From: Bacillota bacterium
Lineage (GTDB): Bacteria > Bacillota > DTU025 > MWDF01
Assembly: GCA_029565935.1 (NCBI GenBank)
Contig: JAKQNF010000020.1
Location: 1 to 60,567, forward strand
DNA: 60,567 bases
Direction: 5' to 3'
The notes below the pieces were generated by a model. That model did no database searches, was not told where the DNA came from, and saw nothing but the letters and a program-made list of their open reading frames with translations. The position numbers were made by a program, and so were the translations under genes. The first letter of the stretch is position 1. The number at the start of each line of letters is the position of its first letter. Shown here piece after piece: positions 32,091 through 42,267 of this stretch.

Positions 32091-33650
32091 CTAATGCCCG
32101 GGCGTTGCGTCAGGCTCCTTCCTTTCCATTGACACGACCAGCGCACAGCTCGTACCAGTCCCTACCTTGGCCGCGACCGCCTGCCTGATGCCGGGCACCC
32201 ACCCTATCGCACCGTCTGCGAGCGTCAGCACAGGCCATAGCTTCCTCTTCGCCTTCGGCACCTTGGCGTCGGTGAAAAGATCCTGCAGTTTCCGCTTCCC
32301 TTTCATACCAAACGGCATGATCGTATCCCCCGGTTCCCAGGCCCTTACGGCCAGCTCGCCGGCCGCTTCCAAATCGAAGACGGCAAACCGGGTGCCCGCC
32401 CCGGCTCCTTCGGCGTAACCCTTGCCGAAGGCGATCGAGGCTATCTGGGCGAGCTCTGCGTGCGTCAGCCTCCTCTTGCCCGTCAGCTCCGGCGGGATCT
32501 GGCACGACGCCGCCCTGATCCTCATGAGAGGAGTGTCGGCCATGCCCGGGACCGTGAGCGGCACTTGCCTCAACGAGGCCTGCTCCACGTAGATATCCTG
32601 CATCGACAAGGTAAGCTCCCTGCCGCTCCTCAAAGCCTTGACCCCTCCCGGGAGGTCCAGCTTCTTGGACCTTCCGCCGGGCGATGCCATGCCCGCCAGG
32701 TCGGCCAGGTTGGAGGCGTACAGGTCCGATGCAGTGCCCTTAACGTGTGCGTACGCCATCCTCAGCGCCCTTGCCATCACGGCGGGCTTCAGCTCATCCA
32801 TCGAGTCCAGGTCGAGGACGATCGACCTGCCCCTCTCCCCGGCCTTCACGGCGTCTGTGAAGGCTCTCCTGCCCAGCTCGTCCAGGGCCGCGGATTCCTC
32901 CCTTGCGAGCTCCGCCGTCCTGCAGAGCACATCCACTATGCCGGGTGAGTAGCCGCTTTCCAGCAGCGGCAGCAGCTCGTGCCTTATCTTGTTCCTCAAG
33001 TAGCCCGTATCCAGGTTGCTGGTGTCCTCCCTGTACTCCAGGCCCCTCTCGGCCGCGTACCTTGCTACGTCCTGCTTCCTGACCGATATCATCGGCCTTA
33101 CTATCGATATGTTGCCCGAGCGGCGTATCTTCGGCATGGCGCCCATTCCCCTTGTGCCCGCACCACGGATTATCCTCATCAGCACGGTCTCGGCCTGGTC
33201 ATCGGCGTGATGCGCCAGGGCCGCATACCTTGCTCCGAACTCGTCCGCTACCTCGCTGTAAAGAGAATACCTCGCCCTGCGCCCGGCGTCTTCTAAGTTA
33301 AGCCCGGTGCGCGAAGCGAGGTCTGCCACGTCTATTGACATCGACCTGAACGGTATGCCGCGTTTTTCGCAAAAGGCCCTGCAGAACTCGGCGTCAGCCT
33401 CAGAGTCGGCGCCCCTTAGCATATGGTTGAGATGGGCCGCCACGGGCTGCAGGCCCAGATCGACGCCCATCTCGTACAGCGCGTGCAGCAGGACCGTCGA
33501 ATCGACCCCGCCTGAGAAGCCTACTATGACGGGCTCGACCGACCCTTCCTCCCGGTCCTTTAGAAGGGATGAGAAGAACTCCCTTACGGCCTTGCTTACC
33601 GCCGAAGCGCCGGCCGTAGGCTTCAGGTTGGACGCATGCCCTTCAGCCAC
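32091..33650 (-). CDS. tilS: tRNA(Ile)-lysidine synthetase
   Basis: Modifies the wobble cytidine of the CAU-anticodon isoleucine tRNA to lysidine so that it reads AUA, a codon common in this window. The PP-loop SGGVDS lies at residues 46-51; HLNHMLRGADSEADAEF and DDQAETVLMRIIRGAGTRGMGAM follow; the C-terminal region ends with the TilS substrate-binding domain (FTDAKVPKAKRKLWPVL). The chosen start is GTG 33650 with GAGGT overlapping the upstream stop codon, giving 519 residues; a start at 33683 would be 33 bases inside the upstream gene. The middle section is longer than in the 430-residue Escherichia coli enzyme. Confidence 0.95.
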   Translation of the reverse strand: MAEGHASNLKPTAGASAVSKAVREFFSSLLKDREEGSVEPVIVGFSGGVDSTVLLHALYEMGVDLGLQPVAAHLNHMLRGADSEADAEFCRAFCEKRGIPFRSMSIDVADLASRTGLNLEDAGRRARYSLYSEVADEFGARYAALAHHADDQAETVLMRIIRGAGTRGMGAMPKIRRSGNISIVRPMISVRKQDVARYAAERGLEYREDTSNLDTGYLRNKIRHELLPLLESGYSPGIVDVLCRTAELAREESAALDELGRRAFTDAVKAGERGRSIVLDLDSMDELKPAVMARALRMAYAHVKGTASDLYASNLADLAGMASPGGRSKKLDLPGGVKALRSGRELTLSMQDIYVEQASLRQVPLTVPGMADTPLMRIRAASCQIPPELTGKRRLTHAELAQIASIAFGKGYAEGAGAGTRFAVFDLEAAGELAVRAWEPGDTIMPFGMKGKRKLQDLFTDAKVPKAKRKLWPVLTLADGAIGWVPGIRQAVAAKVGTGTSCALVVSMERKEPDATPGH

Positions 33651-33654
33651 GGGC

Positions 33655-34137
33655 CTACCTCGCCTTCTGGAAGAATGTGGCAAGCCCGAGCACTATCAGT
33701 ATCACAGGCCAGTAGGTCACCAGGTCTATCCTTATGCTCAGCTTGCCGTAGGTGCTGGCCAGGAGTACGAAGCCCACTGCGGCGTATATCAGGCCGATGA
33801 TGAGCCCCCTGGCGGTGCCGGACATGAAGGAGTTCGAGATGAAAGCCATGCCCAGTATGATTATGAAGACGGGCCACAGCTTCCCGAGTCCGCCCACAAG
33901 ATAGCCGCTCTCCGTAAGCAGGAACAACAGCCCCACGAAGAACAGGATGACCGCCCCGAACAGAGGGTCCTTCTCCTTGTTCCTCAAGGCGTCCGCGCCT
34001 ATCGCCGCCCCTAGCGCCATCAGCAGGACCGGCCATAGTTCCAGCTTTCTTGGAAGCACGCCCATGCCGAGGTTGTTCAGCAGAAGCACGAGCCCTATCG
34101 CGATGAGCGCAATGGCCAGGAACATCCTACCTTTCAT
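33655..34137 (-). CDS. LiaF/DUF5668-like membrane protein with three LWPV-type repeats
   Basis: A 160-residue membrane protein made of three similar hairpin units. Each has a hydrophobic helix pair joined near the motif LELWPVLLMALG, GKLWPVFIIILG or VTYWPVILIVLG. This is the transmembrane pattern of LiaI-LiaF-TM/DUF5668 proteins, which take part in envelope stress sensing in Firmicutes, but the soluble LiaF C-terminal domain is missing. The ATG follows a GGGGGTA site. It sits between a single-unit homologue (34155) and tilS. Function unknown. Confidence 0.7.
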   Translation of the reverse strand: MKGRMFLAIALIAIGLVLLLNNLGMGVLPRKLELWPVLLMALGAAIGADALRNKEKDPLFGAVILFFVGLLFLLTESGYLVGGLGKLWPVFIIILGMAFISNSFMSGTARGLIIGLIYAAVGFVLLASTYGKLSIRIDLVTYWPVILIVLGLATFFQKAR

Positions 34138-34154
34138 TCTTATACCCCCAAAGG

Positions 34155-34424
34155 TCAGATTTCGTCTTCCTCGTCGTCCTCTTCTTCCTTCTCTTTCACG
34201 CTCTCCTCAGGTTCCACTTTCTTCCCCGTGGTGGTGAAGCTGACTTCCACGGTGGACTTCTTCTTCTCCTGGTCCTTCTTCATGAACATCGATACGCCGA
34301 TGATGACCAGGACCAACGGCCAGAGCCTCCAGATGTAGCTGAATCTGAAGAAGCCCAGGTTGTCCCCCAGAAGCAGCAGTCCGAGCAATATCAGGACCAG
34401 AGCGAACCAATCCTTGCCTTTCAA
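34155..34424 (-). CDS. LiaF/DUF5668-like membrane protein with acidic tail
   Basis: An 89-residue protein. Two membrane helices form one unit of the same type as in the next gene (WRLWPLVLVIIGVSMF at about residues 32-47). A cytoplasmic or exposed C-terminal tail follows, which starts basic (KKDQEKKKS) and ends in an almost pure acidic stretch (EEEDDEEDEI). GGAGGTG lies upstream of the ATG. The two genes are separated by 17 bases and probably act together. No function is known. Confidence 0.7.
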   Translation of the reverse strand: MKGKDWFALVLILLGLLLLGDNLGFFRFSYIWRLWPLVLVIIGVSMFMKKDQEKKKSTVEVSFTTTGKKVEPEESVKEKEEEDDEEDEI

Positions 34425-34471
34425 GACGTCACACCTCCGTTACGGCCTTTTGCCGGCCGCATGCATTATGG

Positions 34472-35845
34472 CTATATGTTTATCGCAAGCCCGAAGGCTT
34501 CCTCCGCGGCTTCCATCACGCCCTCCGCCAGGGTGGGGTGCGCATGTACGGTATGTGCTATGTCCTTGAGCCCGAGCTGGTTGTTCACCGCCAGGGCCAC
34601 TTCGGCTATCAGGTCCGACGCGTGCGCCCCCACTATGGTTCCGCCGATCACCCTTCCTTCGCCGTCGGCTACCAGCTTGACGAAGCCGTCGTTCTCGCCC
34701 ATGGCCGATGCCTTGCCCAGCGCGGAGTACGGGAACTTGCCGATCTTGTAGTCGATGCCCGCCTCCTTGGCGCTGGATTCCCCTACTCCCACCTGCGCCA
34801 CTTCGGGATAGGTGAATATGCAGTTGGGCACCGCGAAGTACTCCATGCTCGCATCCTTGCCCGCCATGTTCGCCGCGCAGACCATCCCCTGGGCCGATGC
34901 CACGTGCGCCAGCTGCATCTTGTTGTTCACGTCCCCTATGGCCCATATGCCCGGGACGTTGGTCCTCATCCTGTTGTCGACGGCCACCTCGCCCGCCTTG
35001 CCGATCCCGACGCCCGCCTCCTCGGCCCCTATGCCCGACGAGAAGGGCCTCCTGCCTATCGAAAGGAGCATCCTGTCGGCCTCTATGCGGCGCCCGTCCT
35101 CTAGCGTCACCGCGACGCGAGCATCCGCCTTCTCCACCGACTTGACCCCGACGCCCACGATCACTTCCATGCCCCTCTTCTTGAAGGAGGATGTGATGAG
35201 CGCCGATGCTTCCTCGTCCACCATCGGCAGTATCCTGGGCATCATGTCCACCAGCGTCACCTTGCTGCCGAACGCGGCGTAGATGCTCGCGAACTCGCAG
35301 CCTATCACCCCCGCCCCTATTACCAGAAGCTCGCCGGGCACTTCCTTGAGTGTGAGCATCTCGTCGGAGGTGAGGACGAGCTCGCCGTCGTAACCGAACA
35401 TCCTCGGGGTGACGGGCACGGCGCCCGTGGCGATCACTATGTTCTTTGTTTCGTACAATTGTGTCGTCCCGTCCGCCGCCGTAACAGATACTTTACCTGG
35501 TGATTCGATGCGCGCTTTGCCCTCTAGCACGCTCACTTTGTTCTTCTTCATGAGATAGCCGACCCCTGCCCTGTGTCTGGCGGATATCCTGTCCTTCTTC
35601 GACACCGCCTTGGCTATGTCAAGGACCACCTCATTGGCCATAACGCCGAAATCGGCGCCCTTCTTCGTCTGTAGCAGCACTTCCGCCGTGTGCGACAGTG
35701 CTTTCGTCGGGATGCATCCCCTGTTGAGGCAGACTCCCCCCAGATGCCTCTCCTCTGCGACCGCTACGCTAAGCCCCAGCTGTGCGGACCTTACGGCGCA
35801 GGTGTAGCCCCCGGGCCCTCCGCCTATGATGATTACGTCGAACAT
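34472..35845 (-). CDS. lpdA: Dihydrolipoyl dehydrogenase
   Basis: Flavoenzyme (L-protein or E3) that reoxidises the dihydrolipoyl arm of GcvH with NAD+. 457 residues: FAD fingerprint VIIIGGGPGGYTCAVR at the N terminus, redox disulphide in GGVCLNRGCIPTKAL, NAD-binding VIGAGVIGCEFASIYAAFG, FAD contact GIWAIGDVN, and the interface His-Glu in HAHPTLAEGVME. It is encoded divergently from gcvT across 174 bases. No 2-oxoacid dehydrogenase genes are nearby, so the glycine cleavage system is the likely partner. Confidence 0.96.
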   Translation of the reverse strand: MFDVIIIGGGPGGYTCAVRSAQLGLSVAVAEERHLGGVCLNRGCIPTKALSHTAEVLLQTKKGADFGVMANEVVLDIAKAVSKKDRISARHRAGVGYLMKKNKVSVLEGKARIESPGKVSVTAADGTTQLYETKNIVIATGAVPVTPRMFGYDGELVLTSDEMLTLKEVPGELLVIGAGVIGCEFASIYAAFGSKVTLVDMMPRILPMVDEEASALITSSFKKRGMEVIVGVGVKSVEKADARVAVTLEDGRRIEADRMLLSIGRRPFSSGIGAEEAGVGIGKAGEVAVDNRMRTNVPGIWAIGDVNNKMQLAHVASAQGMVCAANMAGKDASMEYFAVPNCIFTYPEVAQVGVGESSAKEAGIDYKIGKFPYSALGKASAMGENDGFVKLVADGEGRVIGGTIVGAHASDLIAEVALAVNNQLGLKDIAHTVHAHPTLAEGVMEAAEEAFGLAINI

Positions 35846-35939
35846 TCACCGGACCTCCATGTAGTTAATAACGAGGATAAAGGGGCTGCAGTTCGATGAT
35901 TCGTCGTCCGTGCCCCGATGTCCTATAACCCTAAGGATT

Positions 35940-35949
35940 ATTATATAAT
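35940..35949. promoter_or_regulatory. Palindromic -10 core between lpdA and gcvT
   Basis: ATTATATAAT is its own reverse complement and supplies TATAAT on both strands (35944-35949 on plus, 35940-35945 on minus), between the divergent lpdA and gcvT genes. -35 matches are poor both ways, so an activator may be needed. No glycine riboswitch is recognised in this gap. Confidence 0.4.
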
Positions 35950-36019
35950 AGAAGGCGTCGATACCCGCATTTTTTAGCATGCACAGAGCGCACACATCAT
36001 TATCAACGGAGGTGTCCTG

Positions 36020-37138
36020 ATGTCTGGACTAAAAAGGACCCCGCTATATGAGATGCACATCAAATACGGCGGCATGATGGTCGATTTCGGCGGCTGGGAG
36101 CTGCCGGTGAGGTACAAGGGAAAGGGCGACCTTGAGGAGCACAAGGCCGTCAGGGAGCGCGTCGGCCTGTTCGACGTGTCCCACATGGGAGAGATCAGGG
36201 TGAAGGGCCCGGAGGCCCTGAAGTTCATGGACCACCTGGTGACGAACGATATCTCGAAGGCGGCAATGAACCAGGTCACCTACGCCTTCATGTGCTACCC
36301 GGAAGGCGGCGTGGTCGATGACCTGCTCGTCTACAAGCTCTCCGACGAGGAGTTCTTCCTGGTGGTGAACGCGTCCAACTCGGACAAGGACTACGAATGG
36401 GTCTCACAGCAGGCGAAGGGCTTCAACGTGGTCGTTGCCAACGAATCGCCGGACTGGGCCGAGATCGCAGTGCAGGGCCCGAAGGCGCAGGAACTGCTGC
36501 AGCGCCTTACGGACTACAACCTGGACGATCTGCACTTCTTCCACTGCAAGGACAAGGTCAGGATTGACGGCGCCGAATGCCTGGTCTCGCGCACTGGATA
36601 CACCGGAGAGGACGGCTTCGAGGTCTACATGAAGCCCGAGGACGCCGTCAACCTCTGGGAGAGCATGATGAAAGCCGGCGAGGACTTCGGCGTATCGCCC
36701 TGCGGCCTGGGTTCCAGGGACTCGCTGAGGTTCGAGGCATGCCTGCCCCTATACGGGCACGAGCTCTCCCGCGACATCACGCCCCTTGAGGCTTCTCTCG
36801 GCTTCTTCGTGAAGCTCGACAAGGCGGACTTCATCGGCAAGCAGGCCCTCGCGGCACAGAAGGCGAAGGGGCTTACCCGCAGGATGGTAGGCGTGGAGCT
36901 GATCGAGCGCGGCATTCCCAGGAACGGCTATAAGCTGCTGTCCTCCGAGGGCGCCGAGATAGGTTGGGTCACCAGCGGCCTTCCCAGCCCCACGTTGGGC
37001 AAATTCCTCGCTATGGCGCAAATCGCTATCGACTACGCCAAGGTCGGCACCGAGATAGCCGTGAGCATCAGGGACAAGGCGTGCAAGGCCGTCGTCGTGA
37101 AGACTCCTTTCTACAAGAAGGCCTACAAGAAGGACTAA
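36020..37138 (+). CDS. gcvT: Aminomethyltransferase, glycine cleavage T-protein
   Basis: Transfers the aminomethyl carbon from GcvH to tetrahydrofolate, giving methylene-THF and ammonia. 372 residues; KRTPLYEMHIKYGGMMVDFGGWELPV opens it and FDVSHMGEIRVKGPEA follows; VDDLLVYKL and RTGYTGEDGFEVYM form the folate site, with the C-terminal beta-barrel around GWVTSGLPSPTLGK. GGAGGTG precedes the ATG. First gene of the gcvT-H-PA-PB-lip operon. Confidence 0.97.
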   Translation: MSGLKRTPLYEMHIKYGGMMVDFGGWELPVRYKGKGDLEEHKAVRERVGLFDVSHMGEIRVKGPEALKFMDHLVTNDISKAAMNQVTYAFMCYPEGGVVDDLLVYKLSDEEFFLVVNASNSDKDYEWVSQQAKGFNVVVANESPDWAEIAVQGPKAQELLQRLTDYNLDDLHFFHCKDKVRIDGAECLVSRTGYTGEDGFEVYMKPEDAVNLWESMMKAGEDFGVSPCGLGSRDSLRFEACLPLYGHELSRDITPLEASLGFFVKLDKADFIGKQALAAQKAKGLTRRMVGVELIERGIPRNGYKLLSSEGAEIGWVTSGLPSPTLGKFLAMAQIAIDYAKVGTEIAVSIRDKACKAVVVKTPFYKKAYKKD

Positions 37139-37182
37139 TAAGGGAAATCAGCCAAGAAGATCATATACGGAGGTAAGTTGAG

Positions 37183-37554
37183 ATGTTCAAGTATGCAGAG
37201 AGCCACGAGTGGGCAAAAGCGGAGGGCAAGGTAGTCACGATAGGTATCAGCGATTACGCCGCGGAGCACCTTGGTGACGTGATATTCGCCGAGCTGCCGA
37301 TGGTTGGCAAGGTAATCAAGAAGGGCGAGAAGCTGATCGACCTCGAGTCGGTCAAGGCGGTCGCCGAAGTGTTCTCACCCGTAAGCGGCAAGGTCGTCGC
37401 CGTAAACTCCGAGCTGGAGGCGAACGCGGGTCTCATCAACGAGGCACCCCAGGCGGGCGGCTGGATAGTGAAGGTGGAAGCGAGCGACCTTGGCGAGCTG
37501 AACGCGCTGATGGACGACGCAGCCTACCAGAAGTTCCTGGCAACCCAGCACTAA
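37183..37554 (+). CDS. gcvH: Glycine cleavage H-protein
   Basis: Lipoyl carrier that shuttles the aminomethyl group between GcvP, GcvT and dihydrolipoyl dehydrogenase. 123 residues; ESHEWAKAEG start, IGISDYAAEHLGDVIF, and the lipoylation motif ESVKAVAE with K58 as the modified lysine. Strong GGAGGTAAG upstream. The enzymes that would lipoylate it are probably the three encoded after gcvPB. Confidence 0.97.
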   Translation: MFKYAESHEWAKAEGKVVTIGISDYAAEHLGDVIFAELPMVGKVIKKGEKLIDLESVKAVAEVFSPVSGKVVAVNSELEANAGLINEAPQAGGWIVKVEASDLGELNALMDDAAYQKFLATQH

Positions 37555-37577
37555 GTCTAGATTGGAGGTAACCTCAG

Positions 37578-38927
37578 ATGGGAGCTCCTCGCAATTACCT
37601 GCCCGCCACAGAGCGGGAAGTCAGCGAGATGCTTGAGAAGATCGGGGCCCGGTCGATAGACGGGCTCTTCTCCGACATACCGGAGGAATTGAAGCTGAAG
37701 AAGAGGCTGGCCCTCCCGGAATCGCTGTCCGAGCCGGAGCTCGTAGCCGAGCTCGAGAGGATATCGGGCACGAACAGGGCCGATGCCGTGTGTTTCGCGG
37801 GCGGCGGGATATATGACCATTACGTGCCGGCAGCGGTGGACCACATGCTCTTAAGGAGCGAGTTCTACACCGCGTACACGCCTTACCAGCCCGAGATAAG
37901 CCAGGGCACCCTGACCGCGATATTCCAGTACCAGACCATGATATGCGAGCTTACCGGCATGGACCAGGCCAACGCGTCGATGTACGACGCCGCGACCGCA
38001 TCGGCCGAAGCCGCGATAATGTGCGCGTCGCAAACCGGAAGGAAGAAGGTCGTCATCACGAAGGCGACCAATCCCAGATACCGCGACGTGGTGAAGACCT
38101 ATGGCGCGCCGAGGGGCTTCGAGGTCGTCGAGATCCCCTATGATCCCAAGACGGGCCAGACGGACGAGGCTAAGCTCGCCGAGGCCGCGAAGGGCGCCGC
38201 TTGCGTCATAGCGCAGAATCCCAACTACTTCGGCGTGATAGAGGACATGCCCGCGTTATCCGAGGCTGCTCACTCGGACGGAGGCCTGTTCGTGGCGGTG
38301 GTCAATCCCGTATCCCTCGCCGTGCTGGAAGCGCCCAGGAACTACGGCGCGGACATCGCGGTGGGAGAGGGCCAGTCGATGGGCAACGGCATGAACTTCG
38401 GCGGTCCGCTGCTCGGCTTCATGGCCGCCACGTCCCAGCTGGTAAGGAGGATGCCCGGAAGGCTCGTCGGCCAGACGGTCGACAACAGGGGCCAAAGGGC
38501 GTTCGTGCTTACCTTGCAGACTAGGGAGCAGCACATTAGGCGCGAGAACGCGACTAGCAACATATGTTCCAACGAGGGGCTGTGCGCTCTGGCCGCGACA
38601 ATCCACCTCGCCCTTCTGGGGCCTAAAGGCCTGAGGAAAGTGGCTGAGGCTTCGATGTGGAAGGCCCACTACCTGGCGAAGGCGATATCCGAGTGCACCG
38701 AGTACAAGCTAAGGTTCTCCGGACCTTTCTTCAACGAGTTCGCGATCCAGGGCAAAGGATGCGTGAAGGAGCTCAGGGAGAAGCTGCTGGAGGAGGGCAT
38801 ACTGGGCGGGATACCCCTTTCGTCGGCGTATCCGGAGCTCAAGCACAACTCCCTCTGGGCGGTCACGGAGCTTCGCACGAAGAAACAGATGGACAAGCTG
38901 GTATCCCTGCTGGAGGTGAATTACTGA
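37578..38927 (+). CDS. gcvPA: Glycine dehydrogenase (decarboxylating) subunit 1
   Basis: Non-PLP-lysine half of the split P-protein, which decarboxylates glycine and loads GcvH. 449 residues; [18 protein letters not shown] start, [18 protein letters not shown], and [24 protein letters not shown] are characteristic of GcvPA. The split form is usual in anaerobes, Gram-positives and archaea. GGAGG lies before the ATG, and its stop TGA overlaps the ATG of gcvPB. Confidence 0.97.
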   Translation: MGAPRNYLPATEREVSEMLEKIGARSIDGLFSDIPEELKLKKRLALPESLSEPELVAELERISGTNRADAVCFAGGGIYDHYVPAAVDHMLLRSEFYTAYTPYQPEISQGTLTAIFQYQTMICELTGMDQANASMYDAATASAEAAIMCASQTGRKKVVITKATNPRYRDVVKTYGAPRGFEVVEIPYDPKTGQTDEAKLAEAAKGAACVIAQNPNYFGVIEDMPALSEAAHSDGGLFVAVVNPVSLAVLEAPRNYGADIAVGEGQSMGNGMNFGGPLLGFMAATSQLVRRMPGRLVGQTVDNRGQRAFVLTLQTREQHIRRENATSNICSNEGLCALAATIHLALLGPKGLRKVAEASMWKAHYLAKAISECTEYKLRFSGPFFNEFAIQGKGCVKELREKLLEEGILGGIPLSSAYPELKHNSLWAVTELRTKKQMDKLVSLLEVNY

Positions 38928-40396
38928 TGAAGAAGCTCATGCCGTTGCTTTTCGAGATGAGCTCTGCCGGCAGGACCGGTTTCAGCCTCCCGGCATCCGA
39001 CGTACCGGAGCTTGCCATAGAATCCATGGTGCCCGATTCGATGATAAGGAAGTCGGCGCCGGGGCTGCCCGAACTTTCCGAAGTGGACGTGGTGAGGCAC
39101 TTCACCAACCTGTCCCTGCTGAACCACGGCGTGGACACCGGTTTCTACCCTCTGGGAAGCTGCACCATGAAGTACAACCCCAAGGTGAACGAGAACGCCG
39201 CCAGGCTGCCCGGCTTCGCGCGGATGCACCCCGAGATGCCAGAGAAGGGCGCTCAGGGCTCCCTAAGGATAATCCACGACATGGACGTGTGGCTTTCTGA
39301 GATATGCGGTATGGACCGCTTCACGCTTCAGCCGGTGGCAGGGGCCCACGGAGAGCTCACCGGCATGTTCATAATCCGCGCCTATCACCTCAAGAGGGGT
39401 GATGCCAAGAGGGACAAGATACTGGCCCCCGACTCCTCGCACGGCACCAACCCCGCCAGCGCTGCGGCTGCGGGTATGACCGTAGTACAGGTCGCGTCCG
39501 ATGCAAGGGGCAACGTGGACATAGAGGACCTGAAGGCGAAGGTCGGACCGGACACCGCGGGCCTGATGCTGACGAACCCCAACACGCTCGGCCTGTTCGA
39601 CGAGCACATAAAGCAGATAACAGAGATAGTGCACAAGGCCGGCGGCCTAGTATACTACGACGGTGCGAACGCCAATGCCATCATGGGCAAATCGCGCCCC
39701 GGCGACATGGGCTTCGACGTCGTGCACATCAACCTGCACAAGACGTTCTCCACTCCTCACGGAGGAGGAGGACCCGGTTCCGGCCCCGTGGGCGTCAAGA
39801 AGGCCCTTGAGCCGTTTTTGCCTTGCCCGCTGGTCGTAAAGGACGGCGAGACGTACAGGTGGGACTACGACAGGCCGGATTCGATAGGCCACGTACATTC
39901 CTTCAACGGCAACTTCGCCGTCGTACTAAAGGCATGGAGCTACATCAGGACGATGGGTCCGGACGGCCTCAGGGCGGCATCGGAGCTGGCGGTCCTGAAC
40001 GCCAACTACATCATGGAAGCGCTGAAGGGCGACTTCGAGCTCGGCTACGACAGGACGTGCAAGCACGAGTTCGTGCTGTCAGGCTCCAAGCAGAAGAAGG
40101 AGAGCGGCGTACGGACGCTCGACATGGCGAAGAGGCTGCTGGACTACGGCTACCACGCTCCGACCGTCTACTTCCCCCTCATCGTCGAGGAGGCGATAAT
40201 GATAGAGCCCACCGAGACGGAGAGCAAGGAGACTTTGGACGAGTTCATATGCGCGATGAAGAGGATCGCCAAAGAGGCGAAGGAGAACCCGGAGAACCTG
40301 CATACGGCGCCCCATACGACGCCGGTGGGCAGGCTGGATGAGACCCTGGCGGCCAGGAAGCCTATACTGAGGTGGAAGAAAGAGGACAATGCCTGA
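38927..40396 (+). CDS. gcvPB: Glycine dehydrogenase (decarboxylating) subunit 2
   Basis: PLP-binding half of the split P-protein. 489 residues from ATG 38927, which overlaps the gcvPA stop; a longer frame upstream is only a shadow of gcv[20 protein letters not shown] carries the Schiff-base lysine (K272); [14 protein letters not shown] and [16 protein letters not shown] are standard. The next gene begins inside its last codons (8-base overlap), tying the lipoyl genes to it. Confidence 0.97.
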   Translation: MKKLMPLLFEMSSAGRTGFSLPASDVPELAIESMVPDSMIRKSAPGLPELSEVDVVRHFTNLSLLNHGVDTGFYPLGSCTMKYNPKVNENAARLPGFARMHPEMPEKGAQGSLRIIHDMDVWLSEICGMDRFTLQPVAGAHGELTGMFIIRAYHLKRGDAKRDKILAPDSSHGTNPASAAAAGMTVVQVASDARGNVDIEDLKAKVGPDTAGLMLTNPNTLGLFDEHIKQITEIVHKAGGLVYYDGANANAIMGKSRPGDMGFDVVHINLHKTFSTPHGGGGPGSGPVGVKKALEPFLPCPLVVKDGETYRWDYDRPDSIGHVHSFNGNFAVVLKAWSYIRTMGPDGLRAASELAVLNANYIMEALKGDFELGYDRTCKHEFVLSGSKQKKESGVRTLDMAKRLLDYGYHAPTVYFPLIVEEAIMIEPTETESKETLDEFICAMKRIAKEAKENPENLHTAPHTTPVGRLDETLAARKPILRWKKEDNA

Positions 40397-41261
40397 CAAG
40401 ATAACGTTCGCCCGCCCGACCCTGACCGCGGCAGTATCGGTAACAGGACCATCGTGCGGATTAAACTGCGCCCACTGCGGCGCGAAATACCTGAAGGGGA
40501 TGAGGCCGCCGGAGGAAGCACTGGCGGCCTTTCCCTCCTCCCGTCCGAGCAGCGTCCTAGTATCAGGAGGCAGCGATCCCTACGGGAGGGTGCCGGTGGA
40601 TGGCTGGACCGGCAAGATCAAGGCCGCGGCGCCGGGGACCAAGGTGAACTGCCACACCGGGATACTGGATGAGGCCCGGGCCGCCGGGCTGGCCGGTTCC
40701 GTAGACGTGGTCTCTTACGACTACGTATCCGACAAAAGGGTAGTATCCGAAGTCTACGGGTCTCTTTCCGGCCCCGAGGACTATGTGGAAAGCTTCGTAA
40801 TCGCATCGCGCAATTTCCCCACCGTCCCCCACATAACCGTGGGCCTTCTGGGGCCCGCTGAGGAACCCGCGCTCTCCTTGAGGAGCCTTGCCGAGATAAA
40901 AGGCCTCGCCGACGAGGGCAGGATCCCGAAGCCGCCGGCTATAGTCGTGATCGTCTTCAGGCCTACGCCGGGTACCAGGATGGAAAGCGTGAAGCCTCCG
41001 GCGGTCGATTCCGTCATCGAGGTGCTGAAGGCCGCCAAGGCCACGTTCCCCGGATCGCCGGTCAGCCTGGGCTGTATGAGGCCCGCCGGGCGGTACAGGG
41101 ACGAGCTCGACTCGAAGGCCGTGGAGGCCGGCGTCGACATAATCGTCATGCCGTCAAGAAAAGCGAGGAAGCTGGCCCTGGACATGGGGCTAAGCATAAT
41201 CGAGGCCGACGAGTGCTGCGTCTTTTCGGCTTTGGAAGGAGGCGTTCGCCATGGCAGATGA
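40389..41261 (+). CDS. Radical SAM protein, LipS1/LipS2-type lipoyl synthase subunit (first)
   Basis: Radical SAM enzyme of 290 residues with C23-x3-C27-x2-C30 (CGLNCAHC) for the SAM-binding [4Fe-4S] cluster and a further Cys pair near the C terminus ([10 protein letters not shown]). It is paired by an 11-base overlap with a second, BioB-like radical SAM gene and followed by a lipoate-transferase gene, all directly after gcvPB. Two such radical SAM proteins together form the LipS1/LipS2 lipoyl synthase first shown in Thermococcus kodakarensis, which inserts both sulfurs into octanoyl-protein. That assignment rests on architecture and context. Which of the two it is cannot be decided here. Biotin synthase is less likely, as no bio gene is present. 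Confidence 0.8.
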   Translation: MPDKITFARPTLTAAVSVTGPSCGLNCAHCGAKYLKGMRPPEEALAAFPSSRPSSVLVSGGSDPYGRVPVDGWTGKIKAAAPGTKVNCHTGILDEARAAGLAGSVDVVSYDYVSDKRVVSEVYGSLSGPEDYVESFVIASRNFPTVPHITVGLLGPAEEPALSLRSLAEIKGLADEGRIPKPPAIVVIVFRPTPGTRMESVKPPAVDSVIEVLKAAKATFPGSPVSLGCMRPAGRYRDELDSKAVEAGVDIIVMPSRKARKLALDMGLSIIEADECCVFSALEGGVRHGR

Positions 41262-42267
41262 CACCGCAAGGAAGCTGAGGTTCAGGCCCTCGGCGGGCAC
41301 CATGGCGGCACTCGGCCTGAAGGAGATCAAATCCGATTCGCCTCCTACGACCGCATACATAATGCTCGGGGAGAAGTGCGTAAGGGACTGCTCCTTCTGC
41401 GCCCAGGCGGCGCACAGCACTTCAGGCGCGGGCAGGCTGTCGAGGGTCACATGGCCCGAGGCCGACGAGGACGCGCTGTTGGAGTCGCTGGGAAAAGCGA
41501 CCGCGGACGGGTCGATCAGGAGGGTCTGCATCCAGACCGTGGGCGGAAGGGGCGCCTTGGACGTTGTTTGCGAGGCCGTGGCGAAGCTTAGGGCCGTATG
41601 CGGACCGGGCACTGCCTTTTCAGTATCGTTCAGCGCCACCGCCGGCCTGGACGACATAGGAAGGATATTGGCCTCCGGCGCAGACAGGGTCGCTCTGGCC
41701 ATAGACGCCTGCAACCCGGAGCTTCACAAGAAGATCAAGAAGGCCGACATGGCCGCATCGCGCGCCCTGATCAAGAGGGCTGCCCTATCCTTTCCCGGCC
41801 GCATCTCGACGCACCTCATAGCGGGCATGGGAGAGACCGAGGAGGAGCTTCTGCGCCTGGCGTCGTCCTTGAAGGAGGAGGGCGTCGGACTGGGCCTTTT
41901 CGCGTTCACTCCCCTTAGGGGCACGGCGATGGAAAACTACCCCGTACCCGAGATGGCCTCGTACAGGAGGGTCCAGCTGGCTTTCTGGATGATAAAGAAA
42001 GGTCTGCTCAAAGAGGGCATGATGAGCTTTGACGGTTCCGGAAGGCTCAGCTATATCGGCATCTCCAGGTCCGAGGTGGAAAGGCTTGCGCTCGAAGGCG
42101 AACCCTTCAGGACCTCAGGCTGCGAGTGGTGCAACAGGCCGTACTACAATGAAAGGCCCGGGACCGAGCTGTACAACTATCCGGGGCCGTTAAGCGGCGA
42201 GGAGGCGGCGATGGCGTTCGCCAAGGCCGTTAAAGGACTTGTCTTCGCCGGTGAGGAGGGTCGCTGA
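41251..42267 (+). CDS. Radical SAM protein, LipS1/LipS2-type lipoyl synthase subunit (second)
   Basis: Radical SAM enzyme of 338 residues with C43-x3-C47-x2-C50 (CVRDCSFC) and a second cysteine pair C291/C294 (SGCEWCNRPYYNERPG) that may bind an auxiliary cluster, the sulfur source in lipoyl and biotin synthases. STHLIAGMGETEEELLRL resembles BioB. The gene overlaps its radical SAM partner and its stop overlaps the ATG of the LipM-like gene (TGATG). Together with the preceding protein it is the probable LipS1/LipS2 lipoyl synthase acting on GcvH. A stand-alone BioB or HydE-type role is possible but does not explain the context. Confidence 0.8.
   Translation: MADDTARKLRFRPSAGTMAALGLKEIKSDSPPTTAYIMLGEKCVRDCSFCAQAAHSTSGAGRLSRVTWPEADEDALLESLGKATADGSIRRVCIQTVGGRGALDVVCEAVAKLRAVCGPGTAFSVSFSATAGLDDIGRILASGADRVALAIDACNPELHKKIKKADMAASRALIKRAALSFPGRISTHLIAGMGETEEELLRLASSLKEEGVGLGLFAFTPLRGTAMENYPVPEMASYRRVQLAFWMIKKGLLKEGMMSFDGSGRLSYIGISRSEVERLALEGEPFRTSGCEWCNRPYYNERPGTELYNYPGPLSGEEAAMAFAKAVKGLVFAGEEGR

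Noticed and set aside
35846-36019. Glycine riboswitch before gcvT
   Set aside because: The tandem aptamer consensus is not recognisable in the 174 bases, though an automated covariance search would be decisive.
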